Positions 1-10,945 are shown, counted from the stretch's first letter. The stretch: 64,000 nt of DNA from Molossus alvarezi (GCA_037176705.1 CM073885.1:164042290-164106289), one strand, 5' to 3'. Made by a program: numbers and translations. The notes: a model not told the origin generated them from the letters alone.

Positions 1-399
1 AGTGAGTCTGTAGGGTTGTTGGTCACAGATGCTGAGGAATAGTCAACCCTGAGGCTGGCATGCAGGCCCTCACCTCAGGATGGTTGCACTTGCACTGATT
101 AGTAACTTAAAACCCTCTGCCAAGTAAACAACACTCCATTGTCCAAGTAAACAAAGGTATCTCTCGTTTAGTTCTTTTCTCTAAAAGATGTACAGTTAGC
201 TTGTGGACCCTTAATTCTGTTCTTATTCTAACATCTCTTTCTAGAATTTGCTCCTTCCTTTGAGGCCATAAAAGGATTCAGTTTCTTCCATGTTTAAAAA
301 AAAAAAATCTCTCTTCTGACAAGAAACTTTCCCTTGTATTTCCAGACTGCATTTGTATAATGCTTTCTCTGCCTTGTCACATGGCACTGTAATGGTCAA
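1..399. other. Unassigned sequence
   Basis: AT-moderate sequence with no repeat family or coding signal that I can recognise. Open frames here are short and have no protein-like composition. Confidence 0.4.
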
Positions 400-505
400 G
401 GTATCCACCTGAGACCCTCCGAGGCAGGGACTGTACCTCTCAATCCTCATCTCTCTACACCTAGTGGAGAGTCTGGTACACACTAGGTGCTCAAGAAAAA
501 ATGAA
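400..505 (+). repeat. L2 LINE 3' end relic
   Basis: The order of words (gaggcagggactgtacctct, then tctggtacacactaggtgct, then caagaaaaaatgaa) follows the conserved 3' end of L2, where a 'gcagggact' block is followed by 'tagtaggcgctcaataaat'. It is diverged and only the terminal about 100 bp remain, as is usual for L2. Family assignment is from memory of the consensus. Confidence 0.65.
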
Positions 506-2150
506 GGACAGTCTTTTAAGTCAGAAGTTTATATCAAGTCATTTTCTTTCCCAGTAAAGGATAAAGGAAGGATTTAGTAAGTTCTTTGGTTATATTAGCT
601 AAAATGTTTTAAACTATTTATAAGCAAAAGAGAGGTTATATTTTTCTGATTCTCAGAAGAATTAGATTACAACTTCTAACTGCTACTTTATTACATTTAA
701 GAACTTAAAATATATTATTCTATGTTAATTTTATAAATCAGGGCTCCAAATAAAATCTGATGCCACACTCAAATTGGGGTAATTCACTGAGAGGGAGGTG
801 TATATTTCACGAACGGACTATAGGAAAAAGGTGATCAGGGTACAGACATTTCAGAAGATAGGGCAGTACCTTGGGGCTAATATCAGCAGGAATGTGGCCA
901 CCCCAGGATCAAAGGGAAGAGTGGAGGTAGAGGTACTGAAAGTTACAAAAAAAAAAAATCATGTGTTTTGTGGAAAACTATGCCATCTGTCCAGGCACAT
1001 GACCATCCTAAGGCAACTCCTCTTTCTTCCTTTCATCTGCAGGGGCTCCCAAATGGCCAACCCAACAGCAAGTCATGGAGCATGCAAACATGTTGCTGTG
1101 ATCCTTACAGGGTGACTTCCCATTGTACCCATGGAGAAGGATGGAAAGTGGATCTGGAGGGTGAATGGAAGTTACAGGGAATGGTAACCACTGTTTATTA
1201 TAATGCAGGTACTCTCTCTGGAATATTCACATTGCTTAAAGAAAGCCATAAAATCAACAAGCAAATGCCTACTATAGTAGTGCTTGACTTGTATTTGGTT
1301 TTATTTCAATGCAATTAAAGCAGTTGTGACCTTCAGGAACTGCAGTGGGTGACAGGAAATTATGAGTCCATGAGAGCCTTCACTCGTACAGTATTAGCTG
1401 GAATGTAGGTGAAGTGAGTTCCACAGATTGCATTGCTTTTGACCTCTGGCCCACCTCATATAGAATTCAGGACCACGTTTGCACTAATGAGATATTCCAT
1501 CCCATAAGGGAATACATTTCTCAGGCCACTAAAATGCTTTCCTCTTGTATCAGTCTTCTTAGTAACATGGAGAGAGTTCTCCAACTGGGTTCACTGTGCA
1601 TTGCTTGCAACATGCCATTTTTTCAAATACTATATTTTCTTAGTGTACGTCCTTCAATTTATATTTGAGTAAATGGTGGTTTAGGTCTGTGAAACTTTTT
1701 TTTATGCTCTGTATTGAACTTAAGTAGATAACATATCTGGCTAAAAAGAATATTGATGTCTAAATAAATTTGAGAATAAAAGATTTTATACATATTGATT
1801 TTGTCAAGTCACAGAGATAAAGCATATATTTGATACTTCCCTGAAATTGGCATGCTGACATAACAAATTTGTGTCTTTAAAAATATGTATGTGTAGAATA
1901 GAAAATACAGTTTTCTATTCTGAAAAACACGTTAATGGCCTTCAAACAAGAAAACCCCACTTTAGGCAGTGGATTCTTGATTGAGACCAGTGGTTTAAGT
2001 CACCTGACCATGTACAAAACGACAGAGTAAAACTGTATGTCATCACAAACATTGTGTCCCATAATTGCAAAATACACCAAATTTAAATGAGAAAACTCTG
2101 AAGTCCTTTAAAAATTTAATTTAATATAGCTGGCAAGTAATCAAACTTGT
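506..2150. other. Unassigned, largely single-copy stretch
   Basis: No SINE, LINE or LTR signature was recognised. Small open frames of 84 to 116 codons (for example at 798-1115, 968-1318 and 1414-1668) lack recognisable domains and overlap in different frames, so I do not call them genes. The part from 1680 to 2130 is AT-rich. Confidence 0.4.
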
Positions 2151-2335
2151 TGGGGGCAGGAAGAGATTAACCAAGGAATTTATATGCATATATGCATAGC
2201 CCATGTGCACAGACAATGGTGTGATGAAGGCCTGGGGTGGGGTGGGGGGCAGAAGTGGAGTGGAGGGGGACAATAGGGGATAAAAGAAAAAACATCTGTA
2301 ATACTTTCAACAATAAAGATTAGTAAAAGAACACT
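2151..2335 (+). mobile_element. LINE-1 3' UTR fragment
   Basis: The sequence runs from 'aagagattaaccaagg' through 'tatatgcatatatgcata' and a G-rich block to 'caataaagattagtaaa'. The same order of elements is seen at 19840-19995, where it follows recognisable ORF2, so this is the terminal 3' UTR of a bat LINE-1. It contains G runs able to form a G-quadruplex (about 2236-2275). Confidence 0.75.
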
Positions 2336-2695
2336 TCATGCAGTGAGAAAGTATTGTCAGTTTAGTTGGTTTTGTCACAGCTGGATAAGATGGAACTGAC
2401 TTGTTTATACTAAAAAGCAACTCATTTAGGTAACAGCACACTTTGATTTGGTACATCAACCATTTTTATATGCTTTCAATATAAGTACAGTGTTTAGCCT
2501 TCTAAGTAGATAGTTATTAAAGCAATACAAATGTGTAAGACGAGCCTTTTGCAAAGAGAACAAGATCCAGAATCAAGACATAGTGCCAACCAAACAAATT
2601 GCATTTTAGAAAGGGGACGGCCTAGTATAATGGAAATCATCTAGCAAGAAGAAATCTAGGATTGGGATGAATCCTTACTATTTTCCCATTGAACT

Positions 2696-2945
2696 GGAAG
2701 TAGTGGTTAGTAGCTTGGGCTCTGGGGCCTGACCACCTGCACTCAAATACACGTTACTTGTCATGTAAACCTTGGTAAATTACTTAACTGTTCTGTGCTT
2801 CAGTTTTCTTATCTGTAAAATGAGGACCCTAAAATACCTGCTACAAGAGGATTATAATGGGCTTCAAAAGTTAATATATGTAAAGTTATATGGGGTGCTT
2901 GGTATATATTAGTGTTATATAAGTATTAGCTGTTATTATTAATTG
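2696..2945 (+). repeat. MIR SINE
   Basis: The tRNA-like head (agtggttagtagcttgggct, then ggggcctgacc), the core 'tcttatctgtaaaatgagg' and the tail region 'ttaatatatgtaaagttat' match the MIR order almost over its full length. It is an ancient copy with scattered substitutions. Confidence 0.88.
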
Positions 2946-4094
2946 TTGAATTGAATACCACTTTATTCACTACTTGAGTGATTTCACATAGGTGAATCTC
3001 AATACAATTCAATTTAATTCACATCAAAATATGCTAAGGAGGGACTCTGCTCAATACCAGGTAAAACATAGTAAGAGAGACATAGTTAAGATCTCATGAC
3101 ACTCAGTCAAGTTGGCAATGATGATACTCAGATGAGTAGAGCTTATGGTGCTATGAGTGGTTCTGAATGTTGGGGCACACCCCAAATACTCTCTTCTAAA
3201 TAGGTGTAACTCTAAAAGTCTTCTTGTAAATCTTGCATTTCTCCCAGTTGTCAAGCATGCCCTATCTTATTCTTCAAGTCCTGGAGCTCTGGGTCAATAA
3301 AATCCTGAACTGTGTCTAGAGAAAGGCACAAGACAGTAGTGTCCCTGTTTAGACTCGGCACCTAAAGCAGAGCGTGGGCCACGTGAGAGTCCACATCTCA
3401 TTCCCCTTCTCCACGCCTGTGACCGTCTCAGCCCACGGCCCGTGAGGCTGCGCCCTTCAGTCCAAGCAAAGCACCACGGGGCCCTTGCCCGACTTCGCAT
3501 GTCTCTCAGGGTCCCCCTCCTAAGGCAGTTTGTTAAGGGTGATTTTATGAGCAGAAATACCATTTGTTTGATTGATTCATTCTTATTTTACAATCTGTGT
3601 TTTGTTGACATTAATACCTGGAGCTCCCTTGAGTCTGATTATATGGTGTGACATTTCTGCTCATTTTTCTTCATGTGTTCATGACTCTTTTGGTAGCTAC
3701 TGTTTAGTTTGTGCCAGATATTGCAGGGGCAATAGAAGTAATTTGAGGCCTCGGATGATAGTATCTTCCTCCAGAGAGAGCTTTATATGTGCTTTTTCTG
3801 GGCCTCTGAGAGCCCTAGCAATCTGGGATGATCTCAGTCCAATTTCAGAGACTGGGATGCTCTGAAGCTGGACTATGCTTCCTGTGAGGGCCTCTTAGCT
3901 TCCAGCTCACTCAGTCTCCAGGCAGAACTTTGGGTTCTCCTTCCAAAGCAAGCCCCTCATCCCAGTGTGAGGTCCCACACTCACTGCCTCCCCCCTTAGC
4001 CCACTGGGTGTCAGAAGTGTTCCTCAGACTTTCAACCTCTCAGCAACTCCCTCTGGGATCAGTGTTACTTCTAAGTGGAGCAGGCCTGAAAACC
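2946..4094. other. Unassigned stretch, locally GC-rich
   Basis: The part from 3340 to 3530 is richer in GC and CpG than its surroundings, but no exon, splice site pair or conserved reading frame was recognised. The part from 3540 to 3930 has the texture of an old LINE 3' end, but I cannot assign it. Confidence 0.35.
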
Positions 4095-4190
4095 AAGAAG
4101 GAGGAGGAGGAATAGGAAGGAGAAAGAGAGAAGGAGAAAAGGAGAAAAGCAGGAAGGAAGGGGAAAAAAAGAGAGGTGAAAGCAAAGGGT
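4095..4190 (+). repeat. Purine-rich low-complexity tract
   Basis: Nearly pure A and G on the plus strand (gaggaggaggaataggaagg, then gagaaaaggagaaaagcagg). It is the source of lysine- and glutamate-rich and serine-rich false open frames on both strands. Confidence 0.85.
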
Positions 4191-4288
4191 ATATGAGGCA
4201 AGTTTCTGTCTTTGCAGGAGTGTAAGCCAATGGAAGAACTGATAGTTTCATGGAACATCAGACCCATGAATAAAAACAAGGACTTTGG

Positions 4289-4530
4289 CCCTGGCCAATT
4301 TGGCTCAGTAGTTAAAGTGTGGCCTATGGACCAAAGAGTCACATGTTTGATTCTGGTCAAGGGCATGTACCTTGGTGGCAGCTCAGTCCCCAGCCCCGTT
4401 GTTGTATGCAAAAGGCAACCTGTTGATGTGTCTCTCTCACATCGATGCTTCTCTCTCTCTCTCCCTCCCACTCTGTCTGAAGATAAATGGAAAAATATCC
4501 TCTGGTAAGGATTTAAAAAACAAACAAACA
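4289..4530 (+). mobile_element. VES SINE, main subfamily (V1)
   Basis: Begins with 'ccctggccaatttggctcag', a tRNA-derived head whose A box is tggctcagtag. It then has 'accttggtggcagctcagtc', a CT-rich run, and a tail after 'taaggatttaaaaa'. It is flanked by a 17-bp target duplication, aaaaacaaggactttgg, at 4272-4288 and 4531-4547. Confidence 0.95.
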
Positions 4531-4547
4531 AAAAACAAGGACTTTGG

Positions 4548-5020
4548 TTCTGTCTTGGAGCTCATTAAGGGATACCAAAAAACGTTCTCTTCTCTGGAAA
4601 ACTCATTGGCCAAGCTGTTAGGAAAACATTTCTCCAACATGCAGATAACTGTGTGATGAGTCAATCAAAGATTCCTTTGTCGGCATTGTTGTGAGTGTAA
4701 AGTGAGCTCAGGGAAGGGAATGGGGCAGAAGGTAGACTGGGAAACATTTTGGCTCAGATTTGGACTTGTTCACTGTTGGAATATTTTACTAGTACTAGAT
4801 AGATAACTTTAAAAGGTGCAGAGATCAAGGGTTACTCATCATATCGTAATTATTTTTGCATTTTTCTTATGGTAAAGACAATTCTATGAATGAGAATATC
4901 GAATGTTTACAGGTAAAAGGTAAAGATTACAGGTTAATGGTAAAGTTTTCTATGCTCTCATCCTTCAACATGACTTTCCATTGTGACCAATGGTATCAGT
5001 GTTGGGTAAATTTATGATTA
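4548..5020. other. Unassigned stretch
   Basis: AT-rich; no repeat or gene recognised. Confidence 0.35.
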
Positions 5021-5165
5021 TTTGTTGTAAAATACATATACATATACATATACATATAGTTAATTGTACTAATATATATATATAACATTTGTCATTTTTA
5101 ACATTTGTAAGTGTAGAACTCAGTGGCATAAAATATATTCACAGTGTTCCTGTAGAACATATTTG

Positions 5166-5212
5166 CACATATTGGTGTGTGTGTATGTGTGTGTAAGTGT
5201 GTATATATGATA
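5166..5212 (+). repeat. (TG)n-rich microsatellite
   Basis: Imperfect TG/TATG run within L1-a. Confidence 0.8.
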
Positions 5213-5592
5213 CATCTAAGGGTATAATTTAAGAAAAACAGGCCTTAAGTATTAGTTTAATGACTTTATACAAGGTAAACTCAAAAAGATCTAGAATATT
5301 GTCATCACCTAAAAAGTTCTCATGTGCCTAAATTCTACCACTTAAAGTTAATTGTAACTGTTCTAGAACATAATATAAATAAAATCATAAAGTATCTATT
5401 CTTTTGTATCTGGCGTTTTTTATTTATCAATACTTTTTGAGATTCATGCATGTTGTTGCATATTTCAGTAGTTTATTTCTTTTCATTTCTGAGTAGTATT
5501 CCATGGCAATAATGAAATAAACCACAATATGTTTCCTCATTCTTCTTTGATAGCTTGTTTCCAGATTTTGGCCACTATGAATAAGGCTGCTC

Positions 5593-5622
5593 TGATGATG
5601 ATGATGATGATGATGATGATGA
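5593..5622 (+). repeat. (TGA)10 microsatellite
   Basis: Ten uninterrupted trinucleotide units inside L1-a. On the minus strand it encodes a run of histidines in a spurious open frame. Confidence 0.92.
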
Positions 5623-6759
5623 CTTCTCTGCATAAATATTTGGAAGGAGGGTTGATGGGATACAGGGCAGCTAAATGTTAAACATTGTAGGAAATTACCA
5701 AAGTGGTCATCACATTTTACACTCTTCTGGAAATGCATCAACATTGCAGTAGTTACTTTTTATGTTCAAAAACACAAGGTGCTTTCAGTCGTTCAAATCT
5801 GAATCATTCCTTTGAATGGGTAATGGTATCACATGTTATGTTTCTATTTGAATATCCTTGATTACTAAGGACTTGGGGAACCTTCTTATGTGCTTATTGG
5901 CCACTGGTTTATTATTTATTTGTGAAGTGACTGTTGCTGTTAAAAAAATTGATTTGCTCATATTTTTATTGTTGATTTGTAGGAATTCCTTAGATATTCG
6001 AAGTATGAGTTTTTTTCCCAGATGACATGTGCTGAGAATATATTTTACAAGCCAAGGCTAGTGTATTTATTTTATTAATGGTGTCTTTTTATAAAAAGAT
6101 TTTAAATTTTAATGATGTCCAAATAATCTTATTGTTTATGTTATACTTTTTTATTAAAAAAAATATTTTACTATCTTTGATTGTGAACACAACGTTTTAT
6201 GTTATATTCCAGTATATTCTTAGATCTTTGTCTAGGATTTATCTCAAGTTAACTTTTGAGTACAAAGTGACAATTATCTCAGTACTGTTTCTTGAAAAGT
6301 TTTTATTTTCCCCTTTGAAATGTCTTGCACTTTTGTAGAAAATCACTTGACCCTACATGGGTGGATACATTTTGGACTCTTTATTCTGGTTCATTAATCT
6401 ATTCTTATGGCCTATTGTACAACTTTGATTAATGAACAGAATAACTAATATCAGTAACTCTTTTGAAATAAGGTAGTGTAAGTCCTCCATCCTTGTGTTA
6501 CTACTTTAAGAGTTGCTGTCTGAATCTATGGTCTTTGCATTTTCACATTAATTGTAGAATCAGCTTGCTAATTTTTTCAAAAAGGCCTGATAAAATTTTG
6601 ATTAGAATTGTGTTGAATCTAAAGATAAATTAGGGGAGAATAGATATCTTAACAAGACATATAATCAACTTGATCTATTTCTCAGTCACAGTGGCCAAGA
6701 CATGGGGACAACAAAAGTGTCCTTCGATAAAGGACTGGATAAAAAAGATGTGGTACATA

Positions 6760-7120
6760 CAGAGTGGGTCAAACGTAGGTTTACAGTTGTGAGTACACAA
6801 AACATGGATTCTTCTTGTATTATTATTTATTAATAACTGTATTATTTTCCATATAAAAGACTGTAAACCTACTTTTTTTTTTTAATCCTCACCCAAGGAC
6901 ATTTTTCCATTTTCTGTTCAGACAGAGTGAGAGGGAGAGAGAGGAAGGGACACATTGAGTGGCTGCCACCCACACAACCAACCAGGGCCGGGGACAAACT
7001 GCAACCAAAGTACATGCCCTTAACAGGAACTGAACCCAGGTCTCTCTGGACTGTAGGCCAACGCTCTAACCCCTGAGCCAAACCAGCCAGGGCTGTAAAC
7101 CTACTTTTGCTTCACCCTGC
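6760..7120. mobile_element. Tc1/mariner-type MITE with a nested VES
   Basis: The two ends are inverted copies. The left end, agagtgggtcaaacgtaggt, continues to tttacag. The right end read in reverse complement is cagggtgaagcaaaagtagg, continuing to tttacag. TA dinucleotides flank it at 6758-6759 and about 7122-7123, the mariner target. Without the VES (6877-7092) and its duplicated site the element is only about 130 bp, so it has no transposase. It interrupts the LINE-1 word 'ggtacata' / 'tatactatggaa'. Confidence 0.8.
6877..7092 (-). mobile_element. VES SINE (V1)
   Basis: Reverse-oriented: T run, tcctcacccaagga, GA-rich run, 'ccaaccagggccggggacaa', and the tRNA head 'tgagccaaaccagccagggc'. 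Target duplication ctgtaaacctactttt at 6861-6876 and 7093-7108, which is the right terminal repeat of the mariner MITE. Confidence 0.95.
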
Positions 7121-7455
7121 ATATACTATGGAATACTACTCAGCCATAAGAAAAGATGAAATACTGCCATTTGTGACATGAATGGACCTTAACAATATTA
7201 TGGTAAGCAAAATAAGTCAGTCACACAGAACCATATGATTTCAGGTGAGATATAAAACAAAAACTCAGATACAGACAACAGTATGGTGGTCACCAGAGGG
7301 AAGAGGGTGGTAGAGGGTAAAGAGGGTCAAATATGTGGTGATGGAAGATGATTTGACTTTGGATGGTGGGCACACAATGCAATACACTGATCATGTATCA
7401 TAGAAATGTCCAGTTAAAACCTATATAATTTTATTATCCAATGTCACTCCAACCA

Positions 7456-8472
7456 ATTTAATAGAAAATATTTCTCTATTGTTTATATTTCTATCAACAG
7501 TGATTTTAGTTCTGCTTAGAGATATGCCTTTTTTAAAAAAATTATTATTAGATTAATCCCTAGGTACTTGATTTTTTAAAATGCTATTTCTAAATGGTAC
7601 TATATTTATATTTCATCTTCCCATTATCTGTTGCTATTATGTAGAAGTGCAATTTATTTTATATATTGATCTTACATCCTGAAACCTTGCTAAATTTTCC
7701 ATCTTATCTACATAATAATATTGTCTACTAATATTCACAGTTTCACTTCTATCCAGTATTTACAAAATTTTAAAATATTTTTATGTTCTTAACACACTGG
7801 CTAGAACCTTTACAATATTGCTGTATAAAGCAGTAAAAGTGGATATGCTTGCTTTTCTCCCCAATTTCACTATAGTATATTTGTAAAACAGAGGCTTTTT
7901 AAAAAAATTCCTGAGGGGTGTTGACATTTGTCAAATGTTTTGCTACCTCTATTGAAGTTATTATTTTATTTTTTCTCTTTCTGTTAATGAGTTGAGTTAT
8001 ATTTTTTAATGTGAAACTATTTTTGCATTCCTGGTTGGGGGAATGCCCCTTAGTTATGATGTATTATTCTTTTGATCTGTTGCTGGGTTTGATTTAACAA
8101 TATCTTATTGATTTTTATGCCCAGTAAGAGGAGGGATATTTGTAATCCTATTTTTTGGAATATTTTAATTAGGGTTTGCATTATTAAGAACATACTGGCT
8201 TTGTGAAATGAGTTGTGAAGATTTTTGCCTCCTATAATTCCTGAACAAGTTTGTGTAGAGTTTTTATTTAAATTTGCACCCAAGGATATTTTTCTATTTC
8301 ATATGAATTTTCATGTTAATTAACAAAATGTTATTTATAATATACCATTAATCCACTAACTGTGACTTTCTTTAAATATTTGTATAGCCATGGCATGTTT
8401 GCCCTTTTTATTTATGATGTTAATAGCCTATGCTTTATTTTTTTTCTTGATCAATATTAAAGGAGGTATATA
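7456..8472 (-). mobile_element. L1-a, ORF2 reverse-transcriptase region
   Basis: Continuation of the old minus-strand LINE-1. 'ttgatcttacatcctgaaac' followed by 'cttgctaaattt' (7667-7695), 'gtgttgacatttgtcaaatg' (about 7919) and 'tgcattcctggttggg' are reversed ORF2 reverse-transcriptase words. Many stops and indels. Confidence 0.82.
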
Positions 8473-8720
8473 TACTTTTTTTAAATCCTCACCCAAGGAT
8501 ATTTTTCCATTTATTTTCAGATAGAGTCAGGGGTGGGAGGGAGAGAGAGAGAGAAACATAAATGTGAGAGAGATACATCAATTGTTTGCCTAATGCATGA
8601 CCCTGACCAGGGCCGGGGACCAAACCACAATTAACGTACGTACCCATGACCGGAATTGAACCTGCGATTCTTTGATCCCCCGGGCGATGCTCTAACCACT
8701 GAGGTAAACTGGCCAGGGCT
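8473..8720 (-). mobile_element. VES SINE (V1)
   Basis: Reverse-oriented, with tcctcacccaagga, a GA run, 'accagggccggggaccaaac' and the head 'ggtaaactggccagggct'. Target duplication ggaggtatata at 8462-8472 and 8721-8731. Confidence 0.94.
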
Positions 8721-8731
8721 GGAGGTATATA

Positions 8732-8901
8732 ATTTTTATTAATCTTCCCAAAGAACCTTATTTTTATTTGGTTGATATTCTCTATTAATCCATTTCTTGC
8801 TCTGTAGTTTTTTACTCTTAAATTATGTATTTCTTCTTAGGTTTAATATGCTCTTTTTTTTTGTTTGTTTTAGCCTTTTGATGAAAGATTTGCTTGATTT
8901 T
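8732..8901 (-). mobile_element. L1-a, ORF2 fragment between SINEs
   Basis: Contains reversed ORF2 words such as 'tattaatcttcccaaagaac', between two VES insertions. Confidence 0.7.
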
Positions 8902-9171
8902 CTCTCTCTCTTTTTTGCTTATCTTCACCTGAGGATATTTTTCCATTAATTTTTATAGAGAGTGGAAGGGAGTGAGGGAGAGAGAGAGACACACACACAC
9001 ACAGAAGCATCAATGTGAAAGAGACACATTGGATTGGTTGCCTCCTGCACAACCCTGTCAGGGGCTGGGATGGAGCCTGCAACCCAGGTATGTGCCTTTG
9101 ACCAGGAATTGAACCAACGACACTTCGATCTGCAGGTCGACACTCTAACCATTAAACCAGACCAACCAGGG
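8902..9171 (-). mobile_element. VES SINE (V1)
   Basis: Reverse-oriented, with 'tcttcacctgaggatatttt', a GA/CA run, 'gtatgtgcctttgaccagga' and the head 'accagaccaaccagggc'. Target duplication cttgatttt at 8893-8901 and 9172-9180. Confidence 0.92.
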
Positions 9172-9412
9172 CTTGATTTTATCTCTTGGCCTAAAAACTC
9201 TATAATATTTACTAATTCCTGTTTTATTTGCTGTATTCTGTTTTAGATGCTATCTTTTTTTTTTTTAATCTTTTTGATTCTGCTAATCCATTGCCTTCTG
9301 ACTTCATTCATTCTGATGAAAATTTAACCATTATTTTAATTGTTGTTTGTTTTTGTTTGTTTTCCTAGCTTCTTTTTATGGAGGCTGAGAACGTTGATTT
9401 AAAATAATTTTT
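9172..9412 (-). mobile_element. L1-a, ORF2 fragment
   Basis: Old minus-strand LINE-1. 'tggaggctgagaacgttgat' matches the reversed ORF2 stretch usually written 'ggtggaagcttaggttattg'. Similarity is weak elsewhere. Confidence 0.55.
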
Positions 9413-9415
9413 TCT

Positions 9416-9595
9416 GCCCTGGCCTGGTAACTCAGTTGACTAGCACCTTGACCGATATGCCAAAATTACCAGTATAATCCCTGGTCAGGGCACATACAAA
9501 AATCAACAAATGCATGCATAAACAAATAGAACAACAAATTGATGTTTTTTTCTCTCTCTAAAATAAATAAATAAATAAATAAATAAAAATATATT
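9416..9595 (+). mobile_element. Short VES-related tRNA SINE
   Basis: The head 'gccctggcctggtaactcag' and the B-box-like 'tataatccctggtcagggca' are tRNA-derived. The body is shorter than in VES and lacks the 'ggttgcagtttgtccc' block, with a CT run and an (AAAT)n tail. I read it as a separate bat tRNA-SINE subfamily. The boundary at the tail is approximate. Confidence 0.75.
9560..9587 (+). repeat. (AAAT)n tail microsatellite
   Basis: Seven tetranucleotide units forming the tail of the SINE. Confidence 0.85.
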
Positions 9596-9601
9596 TTCCT
9601 T

Positions 9602-9776
9602 CCCTGGCCGGTTTGGCTCAGCAGTTAGAACATCAGCCCATGGACCAGAGAGACCCAGGTTTGGTTCCCACTAAGGGCACATACCTCGGTTGCAGTTTGT
9701 CCTTGGCTCAGTTGGGGTCATGCAGGTGGCAACTGGTTGTGTGGGTGGCAACCACTTGATGTGTCTCTCTCACAGT

Positions 9777-9814
<38 letters not shown>

Positions 9815-9893
9815 CTTCTCTCCCTCCTGCTCTATCTGAAAGTAAATGCAAAAATCTTCTCAGGTGAGGATAAAAAAAAACAAAAAGAAAAAA
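9602..9893 (+). mobile_element. VES SINE (V1) with internal duplication
   Basis: Head 'ccctggccggtttggctcag', B box 'ggtttggttcc', then 'cctcggttgcagtttgtcc'. The 'gtggcaact' block is partly duplicated ('gtggcaactggttgtgtggg', then 'tggcaacc'), which lengthens this copy. It ends after caggtgagga and an A-rich tail, with a (TC)n run at 9778-9809. Confidence 0.93.
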
Positions 9894-9904
9894 CTAATTT
9901 TTTT

Positions 9905-9991
9905 CCTGAATATATACATGTCTGTTAACATACAATTTTCTAAAACTGAATCATAAAAAGTAGAAAATCTGCAAGTTCAGTTACCAGTAAG
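9905..9991 (+). mobile_element. Old LINE-1 (L1-b), first visible piece
   Basis: Plus-strand ORF2 ('tgaatcataaaaagtagaaa', then 'tctgcaagttcagttaccag', then 'taag') directly upstream of the part that resumes at 10507 with 'ttaccataagaagattgaat'. The two pieces join into one LINE-1 reading once the intervening insertion is removed. Confidence 0.78.
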
Positions 9992-10506
9992 GCAGCTGTC
10001 AGTCCAAGTGCTGCCACTTCTGAGGATGGCCCTGTGGGCTGTGCAGATGGTGCCCGTTCGCCTGGATCCAGAAGTGCCTTGCGGATTCCAACCGGCTCCA
10101 CTGGATGTGTGGGCACCACGTCCAGTGTCAGGAGGCGGGCTGAGGGCTGTGGCATCTTCAGGCTTCCTGATGGTGGGTCCTGCAGCACCTCACCCTGCCA
10201 TGATCCTGATACTATAGACAGTCAGGGAGCCCTGGGGAGTCTCCTCCATTGGCCAAGGTGGCGCAGGGGGAGGTTCTTACATTGAGGACACCAAACGCTG
10301 CAAAGATGAATGGATAGAACAGAAAACCTTCCCGTCACTATTCCTATAATAACCGAAGGCTTGAGCAGGAAGGGGGATGATCTTTGAGATGGGAGTACAC
10401 CATTCTCCCAGGTCCTGGCATGTGAATTAAACCTCTTTTCTTTTGCACAGAACCTATCTCATGAGTTCAGCTTTTGATGTGACAGGTCACCAAAACTTGG
10501 TTTTGG
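9992..10506. mobile_element. Unidentified 0.5-kb insertion in L1-b (LTR-like?)
   Basis: A GC- and CpG-richer block interrupts ORF2 of L1-b. The flanks carry a near-duplication, ttaccagtaag (9981-9991) and ttaccataag (10507-10516). Inside are TGTCAG near the left edge (9997) and TGACA at 10480-10484, a possible short LTR-like terminal pair, an AATTAAA signal at about 10427, and a near-palindrome at 10485-10511. Open frames (for example 10034-10285 plus and 9940-10188 minus) match nothing I recognise. A solo LTR is the likeliest reading; an exotic retrocopy is the alternative. Confidence 0.5.
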
Positions 10507-10945
10507 TTACCATAAGAAGATTGAATCAGTAATTAAAAACCTCCCAACAAACAAAAGTTAGAAAATAGGACAAAATAGTTTCACTGGTAAATTCTATCAC
10601 ATATTTAAAGAAGAATTACTATCAATTATTTTAAACTCTTTCATAACATTGAAGAGGAGGAAAAACTTCCAAACTCATTTATGAGGCCAGCATTACCCAG
10701 ATACCTAAAACAAACAAGAACACCACAATGAAAGAAAATTACAGGCCAATGTCCCCAATGAACATAGATGCAATGTTACTGTATAAAATATTCACAAGCC
10801 AATTTAAAAATACATTAAAAGGATCATATACCATAATCAAATGGTATTTATTCAAGGGATGCAAGGATGGTTCAATATCCAGAAATCAGTCAATGTGATA
10901 AACCATAATAATAAAATAAAAATAAAAGTTATATGATCATCTCTA
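10507..10945 (+). mobile_element. L1-b, ORF2 reverse-transcriptase region
   Basis: Plus-strand ORF2 words in order: 'attgaatcagtaattaaaaa', 'cctcccaac', 'ttctatcacatatttaaag', 'ggccaatgtccccaatgaac', 'gggatgcaaggatggttcaa', 'atgtgataaacc'. Frameshifts and stops throughout; an ancient copy. Confidence 0.85.

Larger units (their letters stand above)
5021..6679 (-). mobile_element. Old LINE-1 (L1-a), 3' part: 3' UTR and ORF2 end
   Basis: On the minus strand this is an ancient LINE-1. 'catttttaacatttgtaag' with 'cagtggcataaa' (5090-5135) is the typical L1M 3' UTR. 'gttgttgcatatttcagtag', 'gtattccatggcaata' and 'ttccagattttggccac' (5450-5575) are the reverse of the ORF2 C-terminal region. The reading frame is destroyed. 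The copy resumes after nested insertions at 7456, 8732, 9172 and 14946. Confidence 0.85.
6680..7455 (+). mobile_element. LINE-1 3' end inserted in L1-a
   Basis: Plus-strand ORF2 end (gtggccaagacatggggaca, then gtgtccttcgataaaggac, then atactactcagccataag) and 3' UTR (ggtgatggaagatgatttga, then cctatataattttattatcc), an L1MA/L1MB-like end. It is interrupted at 6760-7120 by a mariner MITE and a VES. It sits inside the opposite-strand L1-a, so it is younger than that element. Confidence 0.82.

Noticed and set aside
3294..3563. Possible exon in the GC-rich patch
   Set aside because: No splice-site pair, no conserved domain, and overlapping frames on both strands are equally open.
4289..4530. tRNA genes from SINE heads with A and B boxes
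   Set aside because: The tRNA-like heads belong to VES SINEs; no cloverleaf with proper acceptor and anticodon arms is formed.
10034..10285. Coding exon or retrogene in the unknown insertion
   Set aside because: Neither strand gives a recognisable protein; kept only as an unidentified insertion.
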